Source: Flavobacterium fontis
GTDB taxonomy: Bacteria > Bacteroidota > Bacteroidia > Flavobacteriales > Flavobacteriaceae
Reading direction: 5' to 3'
NCBI RefSeq assembly: GCF_900129405.1
Contig: NZ_FQVQ01000010.1
Span: 50,342-114,341 of the forward strand
DNA length: 64,000 nucleotides
In this document: piece after piece, positions 33,306 through 41,360 of the stretch
Layout: each line of letters starts with the position of its first letter
Position numbering within the stretch: position 1 is the first letter of the stretch
Notes under the pieces: generated by a model
Database searches by the model: none
Told to the model about the DNA's origin: nothing
Seen by the model: the letters and a program-made list of their open reading frames with translations, nothing else
Translations under genes and position numbers: made by a program

Positions 33306-33501
33306 ACCTTCTTTTAGAAAAAAGAGCAAAGAAGCAAGAGAAAAGAAGGCGCGTTTTATGATCATGGTTCACACTACACTATTAACCCCCTTACACTTTT
33401 ACACTAATTAACCTTTTAAACTTTGTGCAAACATCGTGATACTTTGTGCTCCAAAATTTCAAAACATTAAGGAATTAAGACTACTCACTATACCGCATAA
33501 A

Positions 33502-33546
33502 TTAAGACGATTAAGCAGGCCAAAAAACTAGTTTTTCTAGTCTTAA
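33502..33546. repeat. Inverted repeat with central palindrome, in long-repeat copy 1
   Basis: Outer arms TTAAGAC (33502-33508) and GTCTTAA (33540-33546) enclose a 14-bp perfect palindrome AAAAACTAGTTTTT (33523-33536). The same structure is conserved in copy 2 at 33916-33960. Confidence 0.85.
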
Positions 33547-33915
33547 ATCTTAGTGACTTTGAGTCTTCGTGGCAAATAGAAAAAAGAGCAAAGAAACAAG
33601 AGAAAAGACTGTCTTTGGGAAGTGAGGAAGCTAATTGCTAATGACTGATGGATAAACACTGATGACTGAACACTGACGGCTAATCGCTAATCGCTGACTG
33701 CTAAAATGACTTATGACTAATCCACTTACGACTTACGACTAACCTTCTTCTAGAAAAAAGAGCAAAGAAGCAAGAGAAAAGAAGACGCGTTTTATGATCA
33801 TGGTTCACGCTACATTATTACCCCCCTTACACTTTTAAACAAAAAAACCTTATAAAACCTTGTGTTCCATTTTTTAAACATTGAGAAATTAAGACTACTC
33901 ACTATACCGCATAAA

Positions 33916-33960
33916 TTAAGACTATTAAGCAGACAAAAAAACTAGTTTTTCTGGTCTTAA
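33916..33960. repeat. Inverted repeat with central palindrome, in long-repeat copy 2
   Basis: Arms TTAAGAC (33916-33922) and GTCTTAA (33954-33960) around AAAAACTAGTTTTT (33937-33950). Confidence 0.85.
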
Positions 33961-34022
33961 ATCTTAGTGACTTTGAGTCTTCGTGGCAATTAGAAAAAGA
34001 GCAAAGAAGCAAGAGAAAAGAA

Positions 34023-34177
34023 AGATTAGAATAAGGGATTTCTCCTTCGTCGAAATGACAAAAAAGGTGTGAAAATAAAGTTTTAGCTGTGTTAAATACT
34101 CAAATTTAAAACCTAATACTATTTACTTTGGAAAAATCCCTACCGAAGCAAAAACGAAAAATAGAAGACGCAAGCCC
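34023..34177. other. Unassigned spacer between the long repeat and structured element B
   Basis: No ORF or promoter. Contains the phrase TTTCTCCTTCGTCGAAATGAC, which looks like further repetitive intergenic sequence but occurs only once in the window. Confidence 0.4.
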
Positions 34178-34263
34178 GCGTGAGGGGTAGTAGCGAAAAG
34201 CCCGGATGCTGAGGAACGAAAGCAACGGACTTGTAGCGGATGACCCGACCCGGAGGGACACGC
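34178..34263. repeat. Structured ~86-nt repeat element, copy B
   Basis: Second copy of the element at 2034-2124. Predicted helices: GCGTG 34178-34182 with CACGC 34259-34263; GGGT 34185-34188 with ACCC 34243-34246; CCG 34202-34204 with CGG 34226-34228; GCT 34208-34210 with AGC 34221-34223. Compared with copy A the outermost and innermost helices have changed on both sides and still pair. A TTATAAA/TTATGAG heptamer array begins 8 bp downstream. Confidence 0.75.
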
Positions 34264-34271
34264 AATTGTAA

Positions 34272-34327
34272 TTATAAATTATAAATTATGAGTTATGAAT
34301 TATGAGTTATGAGTTATGAGTTATGAG
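34272..34327. repeat. Eight tandem 7-bp repeats (TTATAAA / TTATGAG)
   Basis: Two TTATAAA units followed by TTATGAG, TTATGAA and four TTATGAG units, all in register. Confidence 0.9.
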
Positions 34328-34643
34328 TTGCAGAAATACAATCCTCGCGGAAAAGGGGTTTTTAATCGGGGGTTTGGGGTGTGTACTCAGTAGCGCTTGG
34401 TGTAGCATTTCTTTTACGTACATTCGTACTGTGTTATTCATCTATTTATTCGCCTTTAGAAATAACGATACAAAACAAACATGAAAGCAACGTATTGTAT
34501 TGTTCTGACTACTGATTCAACAATGGTTTAGTCGCAACTGCGCGTACATTTTGTCTCCTTCGCTGAGGAAAGCGGGGGCGGCTGGACCCGAATCGGTTAC
34601 CTATTGTTCCTTATCCAACCTTTATAAATTGCAGTGTAATGTG
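34328..34643. other. Gene-free segment, possibly a decayed gene or the body of a small RNA
   Basis: Contains three G-runs at about 34345-34368 and a GC-rich stretch at about 34560-34600 that can form CGCT...AGCG, and ends at a strong terminator. A 60-codon frame at 34551-34733 reads through the terminator and is not credible. No tRNA, 6S, RNase P or SRP signature was recognised. Confidence 0.4.
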
Positions 34644-34673
34644 AACCCCGAGCCTTTCGGGGTTTATTTTTTT
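34644..34673 (+). terminator. Orphan intrinsic terminator
   Basis: Perfect stem AACCCCGA (34644-34651) and TCGGGGTT (34657-34664), a 5-nt loop and a TATTTTTTT tail. No gene lies upstream on this strand within 1.6 kb, so it may end an unrecognised transcript. Confidence 0.8.
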
Positions 34674-34748
34674 ATCGGCAAACGGAGTAATACTTCGATT
34701 AATTCCTTCGTTTTTAACAAAATAAATGTATAATTGAAAAATAAATAC

Positions 34749-34756
34749 TACTTTTG
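34749..34756 (+). promoter_or_regulatory. -7 element TACTTTTG for the LRR T9SS gene
   Basis: Exact TAnnTTTG, 37 bp before the ATG at 34794. The same box precedes the T9SS genes at 863 and 54263. Confidence 0.55.
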
Positions 34757-34793
34757 AAATACGACGAAACAAGAATAACACCCTTTAGTACGG

Positions 34794-37010
34794 ATGAAAA
34801 GAGCATTCCTTGCTTTTCTAACACTGCTTCCTGTAGTGGTCTGGGCACAGACCCTAGTTATTCCTGACGTCAATTTTAGGTCCAAATTACTCCAAGCTTC
34901 TCCTCAAAACAACATTGCCAAAAATCAGAACGGGGTGGCAATAACCATCGACACAAACCATAATGGTGCGATTGAAGGGAGTGAAGCCGCGGCCGTTTAT
35001 CAGTTGGACATCAATAACACCAACAGTCCCATGGCCTTCAAAATTCTTTCGCTTGAGGGCTTGGAATCTTTCAGTCAACTGCGGGTTTTATACTGCCAAG
35101 ACAATGCCATTACTGCTATTCCAGAGGCATCGATGAGCTTACTCACCCAATTGGGATGCCGTAACAATCCGTTGGAAAATTTATCGTTAGCCTCGGCGCA
35201 ACAGTTGCAATGGTTGGATTGCCGCAATACTGCGTTGCAGTCGTTGACGTTGGCACCCAATATCCCTCTTATCTTTTTGGACGCTTCCTACAATCAACTC
35301 ACCGAAGTTTCGGGCTTTGGATTGGGAGCACTCTCCTTGGTGAATTTACGGAACAACCCCCTGACTTCGCTGTCTTTAAACGGGGCTACTTCGCTTTCGC
35401 ATTTGACGCTATCGCATACTTTTTTAACGAATTTGGACGTGTCCACGCATCGCAATTTGGTATTTTTGGACGTGAGTGACAACCTCTTACTTGCCCAGGT
35501 TAATTTGAAAAATGGCAGTTTTGAAAGTGGTTTGCATGTGAACAACACCCCGCAGCTCCACTACATTTGTACTGACGAATCTGCTTTGGAACGCGCTTCC
35601 GTGCTGTATCAAGTGGCCCTTAACTCGGGTAGCACAAACTGTGAAGTAAACACGTATTGCACCTTTGTTCCTGGGGGAGTGTCGTACGCCTTGAAAGGCA
35701 TGTTGCGATTGGACACACAGAATGACGGATGTCAACCTACAGATGCCCCCTTTACCCCTTACAAAATGGCCATCACCGCTTCGGGCATCACGCAGTGGAT
35801 ACAGCCTTCCGCAACGGGAAGCTATTCGATTGGTCTCGAGGCGGGGAGTTACTCGTATGCCCCGGTTTTGGAAAATCCCACTTATTTTTCGGTGAGTCCC
35901 ACGAGTGCTCAAGTTCATTTTCCCGCAAACGTATCCCCGTTCACTACCGATTTTTGTGTGACTCCCAATGGCGATCACCCCGATATCGAAGTGTTTATTA
36001 CCCCATTGGATGAGGCTTTTGCGGGGTATTCAAGTCGGTATAAAATTACCTGTAAAAACAAAGGAACTACAGCTGTTTCGGGTATGGTCGTTTGGAATTA
36101 CAATGCCGATGTTAGTCAGGTAATTTCAAGTTTTCCCGTAGCCAACACCGAGGTAAATGGCCAACTTCAATGGTCGTTTGATGCCATTGCTCCGGGGACC
36201 AGTTTAAGTTATACCGTTACCCTTGCTCTGCATTCTCCGTTGGACAATCCGCCGCTACTTTCGGGTGAGGTATTGGAGTTTACAGCGCATGTGAGCGGCT
36301 TTACCGATGTAGCGCCCTTGGACAATACCTTTACCTTGAAGCAGACTGTGGTCAATTCGATGGACCCCAATAACAAAATTTGTCTTGAGGGAACGAGCAT
36401 TACACCCGATAAAGTGGGAGATTACATCCATTATTTGATTCGCTTTGAAAACTTAGGTACGGCGAATGCGCGCCATGTCGTGATACATGATGTAATCGAT
36501 GCCTCAAAATTGAACATGAGTAGCATTGTTGCCCTCGATGCAAGCCATCCTTATGAAATGCGGGTGTATCCCAATCAAACGGTTGATTTTATATTTGAAA
36601 ACATCAATTTACCTTTTGAGGATGCTTCAAATGACGGTTACGTATTATTTAAAATCAAAACCCAACCTACCTTAACGCTGGGCGATGTATTTAGCAATAC
36701 CGCTGCGATTTATTTTGATTACAATGCGCCAATCATTACCAATACTTACACCACGACGGTACAAGCGTTAAGTCTCCCTACCCCTTTGCAACCTTCGCTT
36801 ACCCTGTATCCCAATCCAACGAAGGGCCTATTGTATTTAAATGACGATCAGTTTGCCACCGCGAGAGTTTTTGATTTTGCAGGACGACAATTGGCGGTAC
36901 TTCCCGTGGTGAATCGTGCCATTGATACGACTGCACTGGTTCAGGGTACGTATATATTGCGTTTGGAAGGGGAAACTACGGCAACCGTACGTTTTTGTAA
37001 GATCGACTAA
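34794..37010 (+). CDS. LRR-containing secreted protein with DUF11-like region and T9SS type A sorting domain
   Basis: 738 residues. Signal peptide 1-19 (ends VVVWAQ). An EF-hand/dockerin-like loop, DTNHNGAIEGSE, lies at about 53-64. Leucine-rich repeats span about 85-270 (LRVLYCQDN, LTQLGCRNN, LQWLDCRNT, LIFLDASYN, LVFLDVSDN), with the C-x-x-N/T pattern common in Bacteroidota surface LRRs. Residues about 395-660 form a conserved beta-rich region ending in IRFENLGTANA, SNTAAIYFDYNAPIITN (DUF11/DUF7619-like). The last ~75 residues (LYPNPTKG...GTYILRLEGE) are a T9SS type A sorting domain. Probably a surface adhesion or binding protein; ligand unknown. Stops directly against the convergent GNAT gene. 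Confidence 0.9.
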   Translation: MKRAFLAFLTLLPVVVWAQTLVIPDVNFRSKLLQASPQNNIAKNQNGVAITIDTNHNGAIEGSEAAAVYQLDINNTNSPMAFKILSLEGLESFSQLRVLYCQDNAITAIPEASMSLLTQLGCRNNPLENLSLASAQQLQWLDCRNTALQSLTLAPNIPLIFLDASYNQLTEVSGFGLGALSLVNLRNNPLTSLSLNGATSLSHLTLSHTFLTNLDVSTHRNLVFLDVSDNLLLAQVNLKNGSFESGLHVNNTPQLHYICTDESALERASVLYQVALNSGSTNCEVNTYCTFVPGGVSYALKGMLRLDTQNDGCQPTDAPFTPYKMAITASGITQWIQPSATGSYSIGLEAGSYSYAPVLENPTYFSVSPTSAQVHFPANVSPFTTDFCVTPNGDHPDIEVFITPLDEAFAGYSSRYKITCKNKGTTAVSGMVVWNYNADVSQVISSFPVANTEVNGQLQWSFDAIAPGTSLSYTVTLALHSPLDNPPLLSGEVLEFTAHVSGFTDVAPLDNTFTLKQTVVNSMDPNNKICLEGTSITPDKVGDYIHYLIRFENLGTANARHVVIHDVIDASKLNMSSIVALDASHPYEMRVYPNQTVDFIFENINLPFEDASNDGYVLFKIKTQPTLTLGDVFSNTAAIYFDYNAPIITNTYTTTVQALSLPTPLQPSLTLYPNPTKGLLYLNDDQFATARVFDFAGRQLAVLPVVNRAIDTTALVQGTYILRLEGETTATVRFCKID

Positions 37011-37499
37011 CTACACTAGTTTTTTTTCCATAATAAAATCCTCCATCCAATATCCTTGACCAATAGGAATATCGATTGTTTCAACCGTTTGAAATCCTTT
37101 TTTATAGTAAAAAAATTGCGCTGTATTGAATCGGTTGACATTAAGTCGTAACGTATGTTGCCCTGCATGGAGCGCGCGTTGTTCGACGGCGTCCAATAAA
37201 ATACTCCCCCACCCTTTGTGATGTTGTGCGGTACGAACATATAACTTATGCAGTTGGGTGACTCCGGGGGTATATTCTAGTTGATAGGCCGCGAATCCTT
37301 GGGCTCGATGATCTTCCTCTAGCAGTAGAAACTGTTGTCCAGCTTCCATTTGCCGACGCAAGGCTTCAAGCGTATAAAACGCCTCCAACATATACGAGAG
37401 TTGGGCTGGCGATAAAATTGAGGCATAGGCTTCTGGCCAGATTTCGTGTGCTAACGTCTGAATTACAGTACAATCCTCGAGGGAAGCGGGCCGAACCAT
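37011..37499 (-). CDS. GNAT-family N-acetyltransferase
   Basis: 162 residues, one GNAT domain. LHKLYVRTAQHHKGWGSILLDAVE (in parts) is motif A, with the acetyl-CoA loop QHHKGWG in place of the canonical Q/RxxGxG/A. LRLNVNRFNTAQFFYYKKGF is motif B. The acceptor is unknown; small-molecule or protein amines are possible. Its ATG overlaps the folD stop by one base (TAATG), so it is translated from the folD transcript. Confidence 0.92.
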   Translation of the reverse strand: MVRPASLEDCTVIQTLAHEIWPEAYASILSPAQLSYMLEAFYTLEALRRQMEAGQQFLLLEEDHRAQGFAAYQLEYTPGVTQLHKLYVRTAQHHKGWGSILLDAVEQRALHAGQHTLRLNVNRFNTAQFFYYKKGFQTVETIDIPIGQGYWMEDFIMEKKLV

Positions 37500-38386
37500 T
37501 AGGCTAATTTCATTCGTTTTTGTTCTCGTGCCAGTAACGTATTTTTCAACAGCATGGCAATTGTCATCGGTCCCACCCCACCCGGTACAGGCGTAATATA
37601 GGAGGCTTTTTTGGAAACATTTTCAAAATCGACATCGCCAACAATGCGATAGCCTTTGGGAGAAGATTCGTCGGGAATTCGGGTGATTCCCACGTCAATC
37701 ACTACCACATCATCTTTGACCATTTCGGCTTTCAAAAAATTAGGCACTCCCAACGCTGTAATAATGATGTCGGCCTGGGTCGTAATTTGACTGATATTTT
37801 TAGTGTGGCTATGGGTTAGGGTTACGGTAGAATTTCCCGGAAAATGATTACGTCCCATTAAGATACTCATGGGGCGCCCTACGATATGACTTCGTCCGAT
37901 AACCACGGTATGCTTCCCTTTGGTTTGTACGTCGTAGCGTTCTAACAATTCCAAGATTCCATAGGGTGTGGCAGGAATAAAGGTAGTCATATCGAGAGCC
38001 ATTTTACCAAAGTTTTCAGGATGGAATCCATCAACGTCTTTACTGGGATCGATAGACATCAAAATATGTTGCGTATCAATTTGTTTGGGCAATGGCAATT
38101 GAACGATAAATCCGTCGATCGCCTCGTCTTCATTCAGTTGCTTAATTTTCTTCAGCAATTCGGTTTCCGACGTAGTACTGGGCATACGAATGAGGGTGGA
38201 TTCAAATCCAACACGCTCACAAGCCTTGACTTTACTATTGACATAGGTTAAACTCGCGCCATCATTTCCAACGATAATCGCAGCCAAATGGGGCACTTTT
38301 TCGTTGTTTTCCCGCATCTTTTGTACTTCGGCAGTGATTTCATTTTTAATGTCTTCAGAAACTTTTTTTCCGTCTAAAATAATCAT
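37499..38386 (-). CDS. folD: Bifunctional methylenetetrahydrofolate dehydrogenase/cyclohydrolase
   Basis: 295 residues. TYVNSKVKACERVG holds Tyr48 and the catalytic Lys52. QLPLPKQID, VDGFHPENFGKM and VIGRSHIVGRPMSILMGR (in parts; NADP-binding) are family signatures, and PGGVGPMTIAMLL closes the protein. It interconverts 5,10-methylene-THF and 10-formyl-THF for purine and formyl-methionyl-tRNA synthesis. It lies downstream of ffh on the same strand, separated by a hairpin at 38430-38464 that may partly terminate. Confidence 0.97.
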   Translation of the reverse strand: MIILDGKKVSEDIKNEITAEVQKMRENNEKVPHLAAIIVGNDGASLTYVNSKVKACERVGFESTLIRMPSTTSETELLKKIKQLNEDEAIDGFIVQLPLPKQIDTQHILMSIDPSKDVDGFHPENFGKMALDMTTFIPATPYGILELLERYDVQTKGKHTVVIGRSHIVGRPMSILMGRNHFPGNSTVTLTHSHTKNISQITTQADIIITALGVPNFLKAEMVKDDVVVIDVGITRIPDESSPKGYRIVGDVDFENVSKKASYITPVPGGVGPMTIAMLLKNTLLAREQKRMKLA

Positions 38387-38429
38387 GTGTGTTGTGGTTT
38401 AGTAGTCGTTCGTATTGGTTATAAAGACA

Positions 38430-38464
38430 AAGGGTTTGGTTTCGTTTCCGAACTCCAAACCCTT
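38430..38464 (-). terminator. Probable terminator after ffh
   Basis: Read on the minus strand, AAGGGTTTGG (38455-38464) pairs with CCAAACCCTT (38430-38439) over a 15-nt loop, with a moderately T-rich tail. Stem is perfect over 10 bp; the tail is weak, so some read-through to folD is likely. Confidence 0.65.
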
Positions 38465-38471
38465 GTAGGTG

Positions 38472-39833
38472 TTATCGCATTCCGCCGCCGGGCATTCCAG
38501 GCATTCCTTTCATCCCTCCCATCATGCGCATGAGATTTTTCCCTCCAGGACCTTGCATCATTTTCATCATTTTACTCATTTGTTCAAACTGTTTGAGCAA
38601 TTGATTGACTTCTTCCACTTTTCGTCCCGATCCTTTAGCGATTCGTGTTTTGCGTTTCATATCGATGATAGCGGGCTTGCTGCGTTCTTTTGGCGTCATC
38701 GAATAAATGATAGCTTCGATATGTTTGAAAGCATCATCTTCAATTTCAACATCTTTCATGGCTTTACCAGCACCCGGAATCATTCCGACCAAATCTTTCA
38801 TGCTTCCCATTTTCTTGATCTGTTGAATTTGTGCCAAGAAATCGTCAAAACCAAATTCGTTTTTGGCAATTTTCTTTTGGAGTTTTCGAGCCTCTTCTTC
38901 GTTGTATTGTTCTTGGGCGCGTTCTACCAAGGAGACCACGTCCCCCATTCCCAGAATACGATCGGCCATCCGCGAGGGATAGAATACATCGAGGGCTTCC
39001 ATTTTTTCACCCGTACCGATAAACTTGATGGGTTTGTTGACCACCGATTTAATGGTTAAGGCAGCCCCCCCTCGGGTATCACCATCGAGTTTGGTTAGGA
39101 TAACACCGTCAAAATCCAAGCGATCGTTGAAAGCTTTGGCTGTGTTTACCGCATCTTGTCCCGTCATCGCATCGACGACGAAAAGAGTTTCTTGGGGTTT
39201 GATGGCTTGATGCACTTGTGCAATCTCATTCATCATTTGCTCATCAATCGCCAAACGACCGGCGGTATCGACAATTACGACGTTGTACCCATTGGATTTA
39301 GCATGTTGAATGGCTTTTTGGGCAATATCGACAGGGTTTTTATTTTCGGGTTCTGAGTATACCTCAACCCCAATTTGTTCTCCCACAACATGCAATTGGT
39401 TGATCGCTGCAGGGCGGTAAATATCACAAGCTACCAATAAAGGTTTCTTATTTTTTTTCGTTTTTAAGTAGTGGGCCAACTTCCCAGAGAAGGTGGTTTT
39501 CCCCGATCCTTGTAAACCCGACATTAAAATCACAGTAGGGGCTCCCGACAAGTTAATTCCAGTTGCCTCACCTCCCATCAATTCGGTTAATTCATCTTTT
39601 ACAATTTTGACCATTAACTGTCCCGGCTGAAGGGTCGTCAATACGTCTTGTCCCAATGCTTTTTCTTTGACTCGGGTGGTAAAGTCTTTGGCGATTTTAA
39701 AGTTCACGTCGGCGTCAAGAAGAGCACGTCGAACTTCCTTGAGCGTTTCGGCTACGTTGATCTCGGTAATTTTACCGTGTCCTTTTAAAATATGAAAGGC
39801 TTTATCGAGTTTGTCGCTTAAATTTTGAAACAT
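38472..39833 (-). CDS. ffh: Signal recognition particle protein
   Basis: 453 residues. N domain, then the GTPase G domain with GLQGSGKTT (P-loop, about 107-115), DTAGR, and TKLDGDTRGGAAL. The C-terminal M domain is rich in methionine and ends MMGGMKGMPGMPGGGMR, the segment that holds signal sequences and 4.5S RNA. It targets membrane and exported proteins cotranslationally to FtsY/SecYEG. It has its own strong promoter at 39859. folD and the GNAT gene lie downstream. Confidence 0.97.
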   Translation of the reverse strand: MFQNLSDKLDKAFHILKGHGKITEINVAETLKEVRRALLDADVNFKIAKDFTTRVKEKALGQDVLTTLQPGQLMVKIVKDELTELMGGEATGINLSGAPTVILMSGLQGSGKTTFSGKLAHYLKTKKNKKPLLVACDIYRPAAINQLHVVGEQIGVEVYSEPENKNPVDIAQKAIQHAKSNGYNVVIVDTAGRLAIDEQMMNEIAQVHQAIKPQETLFVVDAMTGQDAVNTAKAFNDRLDFDGVILTKLDGDTRGGAALTIKSVVNKPIKFIGTGEKMEALDVFYPSRMADRILGMGDVVSLVERAQEQYNEEEARKLQKKIAKNEFGFDDFLAQIQQIKKMGSMKDLVGMIPGAGKAMKDVEIEDDAFKHIEAIIYSMTPKERSKPAIIDMKRKTRIAKGSGRKVEEVNQLLKQFEQMSKMMKMMQGPGGKNLMRMMGGMKGMPGMPGGGMR

Positions 39834-39858
39834 AGTTTGCTACTAAAAAAAATGATGG

Positions 39859-39889
39859 CAAAGATACAAATTAACCCTATGCCATTCAA
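39859..39889 (-). promoter_or_regulatory. ffh promoter, TTG-N20-TATCTTTG
   Basis: On the minus strand TTG (39887-39889), a 20-bp spacer and exact TATCTTTG (39859-39866), 25 bp before the ATG. This is the best full promoter match in the window. Confidence 0.8.
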
Positions 39890-39902
39890 GCTGAAAACAA
39901 AC

Positions 39903-39932
39903 AAAAAACCACCCTCTAAGAAGAGAGTGGTT
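39903..39932 (-). terminator. Terminator of the lipoprotein operon
   Basis: Minus strand: AACCACTCTCT (39922-39932) pairs with AGAGGGTGGTT (39907-39917) with one mismatch, followed by a T tract to 39903. It lies 34 bp after the lipoprotein stop at 39966. Confidence 0.8.
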
Positions 39933-39965
39933 TCTAACAAAAACACACATTAGTAGGTAATCTAC

Positions 39966-40427
39966 TTAATTTTTTTCAAAGGTGAGATAATCGGTTCCGC
40001 CGTTACCGCCGCTGATATCAATGAGTTCAATTTTGGTGTCGGTTCGGGATTGAATATCCCAATCGTCGGTGAGTTCTAGGAAATTAGCTGGCGCCGTAAA
40101 CGCAATATTAAAATCCAAATCATCCATACTATCATCATTACTGTTGGAGTCGGTTACCGACCAAACCCCAGTGTACGTTTGTGTTCCATTCGTCGCTGTC
40201 AATACATTGGAGGGACCGAAGGTAAAATTGTATCCTGTAAATTGATTGGTTTTAATGGTACCCGAATCATTGTACAAGGTAATGCGCCATGTCCCTGAGG
40301 AGACCGTATTCACCACCGTAGTTTGATTTACAGAAGAAGTTGAATTATCATCATCATTACTACACATGGAGGCTACATTGACCAAAAAAACAAGGCACAG
40401 CAGCATAAGGATCTTTAGTTTTTTCAT
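39966..40427 (-). CDS. Small putative lipoprotein, lipocalin-like
   Basis: 153 residues. A hydrophobic signal ends in VASMCSNDDD; Cys22 is a likely lipidation site although Met at -1 is unusual, and the acidic SNDDDN after it fits a Bacteroidota surface-export signal. The mature part is an eight-strand-like beta domain (GTWRITLYNDSG, YNFTFGPSN, YTGVWSV, DLDFNIAF, LTDDWDI, IELIDI, DYLTFEK). Its C-terminal half resembles the end of the lipoprotein at 41361. It lies 40 bp downstream of another lipoprotein gene, so they are cotranscribed. Function unknown. Confidence 0.8.
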   Translation of the reverse strand: MKKLKILMLLCLVFLVNVASMCSNDDDNSTSSVNQTTVVNTVSSGTWRITLYNDSGTIKTNQFTGYNFTFGPSNVLTATNGTQTYTGVWSVTDSNSNDDSMDDLDFNIAFTAPANFLELTDDWDIQSRTDTKIELIDISGGNGGTDYLTFEKN

Positions 40428-40467
40428 ATTTATTTATAGTTAGGTTTACATTTTGATAGACCACTCG

Positions 40468-41169
40468 CTAGTCGTCTAATTCGATGGTATCTTTGATACG
40501 ATTTTTGATTAAATTGGCCAAGCTTTGATTGCCATCTTGATCGTTGGGATTAATTTCGATAACCCCATCACCGTCGTTATCGGTCGCAACACTAAAGTCG
40601 ATACTATTGACTACCGCATTAAGGTCAAAATTGAGGTATAAGGTAGTAGTGGTATTGTCGATGATCAAGTTTTGTGCGGCATCTTCATAGTCAATCTCAA
40701 AATCTTCTTCAATGTTATGCCAGAAAACAAAGGGAGTTCCGTTGATCGTTCCTTCAATTTGCACTGATTTATTGTACATAGGACTGTTGACTTGTTTGTT
40801 GCGACTCATCGTGAATTCTACTTCTTCATAAACCCCTGCAGGAACATTTAAGGCCGCAATATCAATCGTATTGTTTAAAACATTTACTACAAATGGTCCA
40901 TTCAATTCGATTTCATCATCACTATCAAAAAAACCATCATCGTCGTTGGAAGAATTCTCAGCAAATTCAAATTCGATTTCTTTAAAATTAAAAGTAAACG
41001 AAGTAAGACTCACTACCGCATTTGGACTCGCTGCAGTTACCTTTCCTTGGTTGTAAATACTGCGTGCTTTAAGGACTAGATTGTCACTTTTCCCTTCATT
41101 ATCATTACTACAAGAAGCGAGTAATACTAAAACTAAAATTGCGAAGAAAGCATAAAATCTTGTTTTCAT
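40468..41169 (-). CDS. Putative lipoprotein with beta-rich domain
   Basis: 233 residues. Clear lipobox LLASC (Cys19), followed by acidic SNDNEGK, consistent with surface exposure. The mature sequence has long beta strands (NAVVSLTSFTFNFKEIEFEF, VNVLNNTIDIAALNVPAG), conserved in a DUF4382-like manner (weak assignment). A DNDGDGVIEINPND loop near the C-terminus looks like an EF-hand/dockerin-type calcium site. Function unknown. Grouped with the lipoproteins at 39966 and 41361, opposite the ECF sigma operon. Confidence 0.8.
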   Translation of the reverse strand: MKTRFYAFFAILVLVLLASCSNDNEGKSDNLVLKARSIYNQGKVTAASPNAVVSLTSFTFNFKEIEFEFAENSSNDDDGFFDSDDEIELNGPFVVNVLNNTIDIAALNVPAGVYEEVEFTMSRNKQVNSPMYNKSVQIEGTINGTPFVFWHNIEEDFEIDYEDAAQNLIIDNTTTTLYLNFDLNAVVNSIDFSVATDNDGDGVIEINPNDQDGNQSLANLIKNRIKDTIELDD

Positions 41170-41310
41170 AAGAGTATTTTTTTAAGAGTTATTTGATTTA
41201 TTACTAAAACAAACGACCCCTAATTTACCCTACCAAAAAATATTTTTTTAACACTTGTTTATTGAAAAAAATTGAGCCGCCTATAACGCAAGAGATTTAG
41301 CCTATTTACC

Positions 41311-41340
41311 AAAAAAAAAGCCTGAACAATTTCAGGCTTT
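41311..41340 (-). terminator. Intrinsic terminator after the 339-residue lipoprotein
   Basis: Perfect stem AAAGCCTGAA (41317-41326) and TTCAGGCTTT (41331-41340) with a 4-nt loop; on the minus strand it is followed by a T run (41311-41316). It separates this gene from the two downstream lipoprotein genes. Confidence 0.85.
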
Positions 41341-41360
41341 CTAGGGTATTTTTTGAAGAG

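Larger units (their letters stand above)
33152..34022. repeat. Long tandem direct repeat, two copies of ~415-425 bp plus a partial third
   Basis: Copy 1 is about 33152-33578 and copy 2 about 33579-33991; the first ~30 bp of a third copy run to 34022. Alignable blocks include AGAGCAAAGAAGCAAGAG, GCGTTTTATGATCATGGTTC, ATTAAGACTACTCACTATAC and GTGACTTTGAGTCTTCGTGG. The copies differ by scattered substitutions and small indels. The AGAGCAAAGAA motif occurs five times (near 33155, 33322, 33584, 33757, 33996). No coding frame spans the repeat. Confidence 0.9.

Noticed and set aside
33152..34022. Tandem repeat considered as an insertion sequence
   Set aside because: No transposase frame, no terminal inverted repeats at the copy ends and no flanking target duplication were found.
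34560..34600. GGACCCGAATC-like string considered as a tRNA T-arm
   Set aside because: No acceptor or anticodon stem can be folded around it on either strand.
34551..34733. 60-codon open frame in the repeat island
   Set aside because: It runs through the strong terminator at 34644-34673, has no signal, motif or homology I recognise, and lacks a promoter box.
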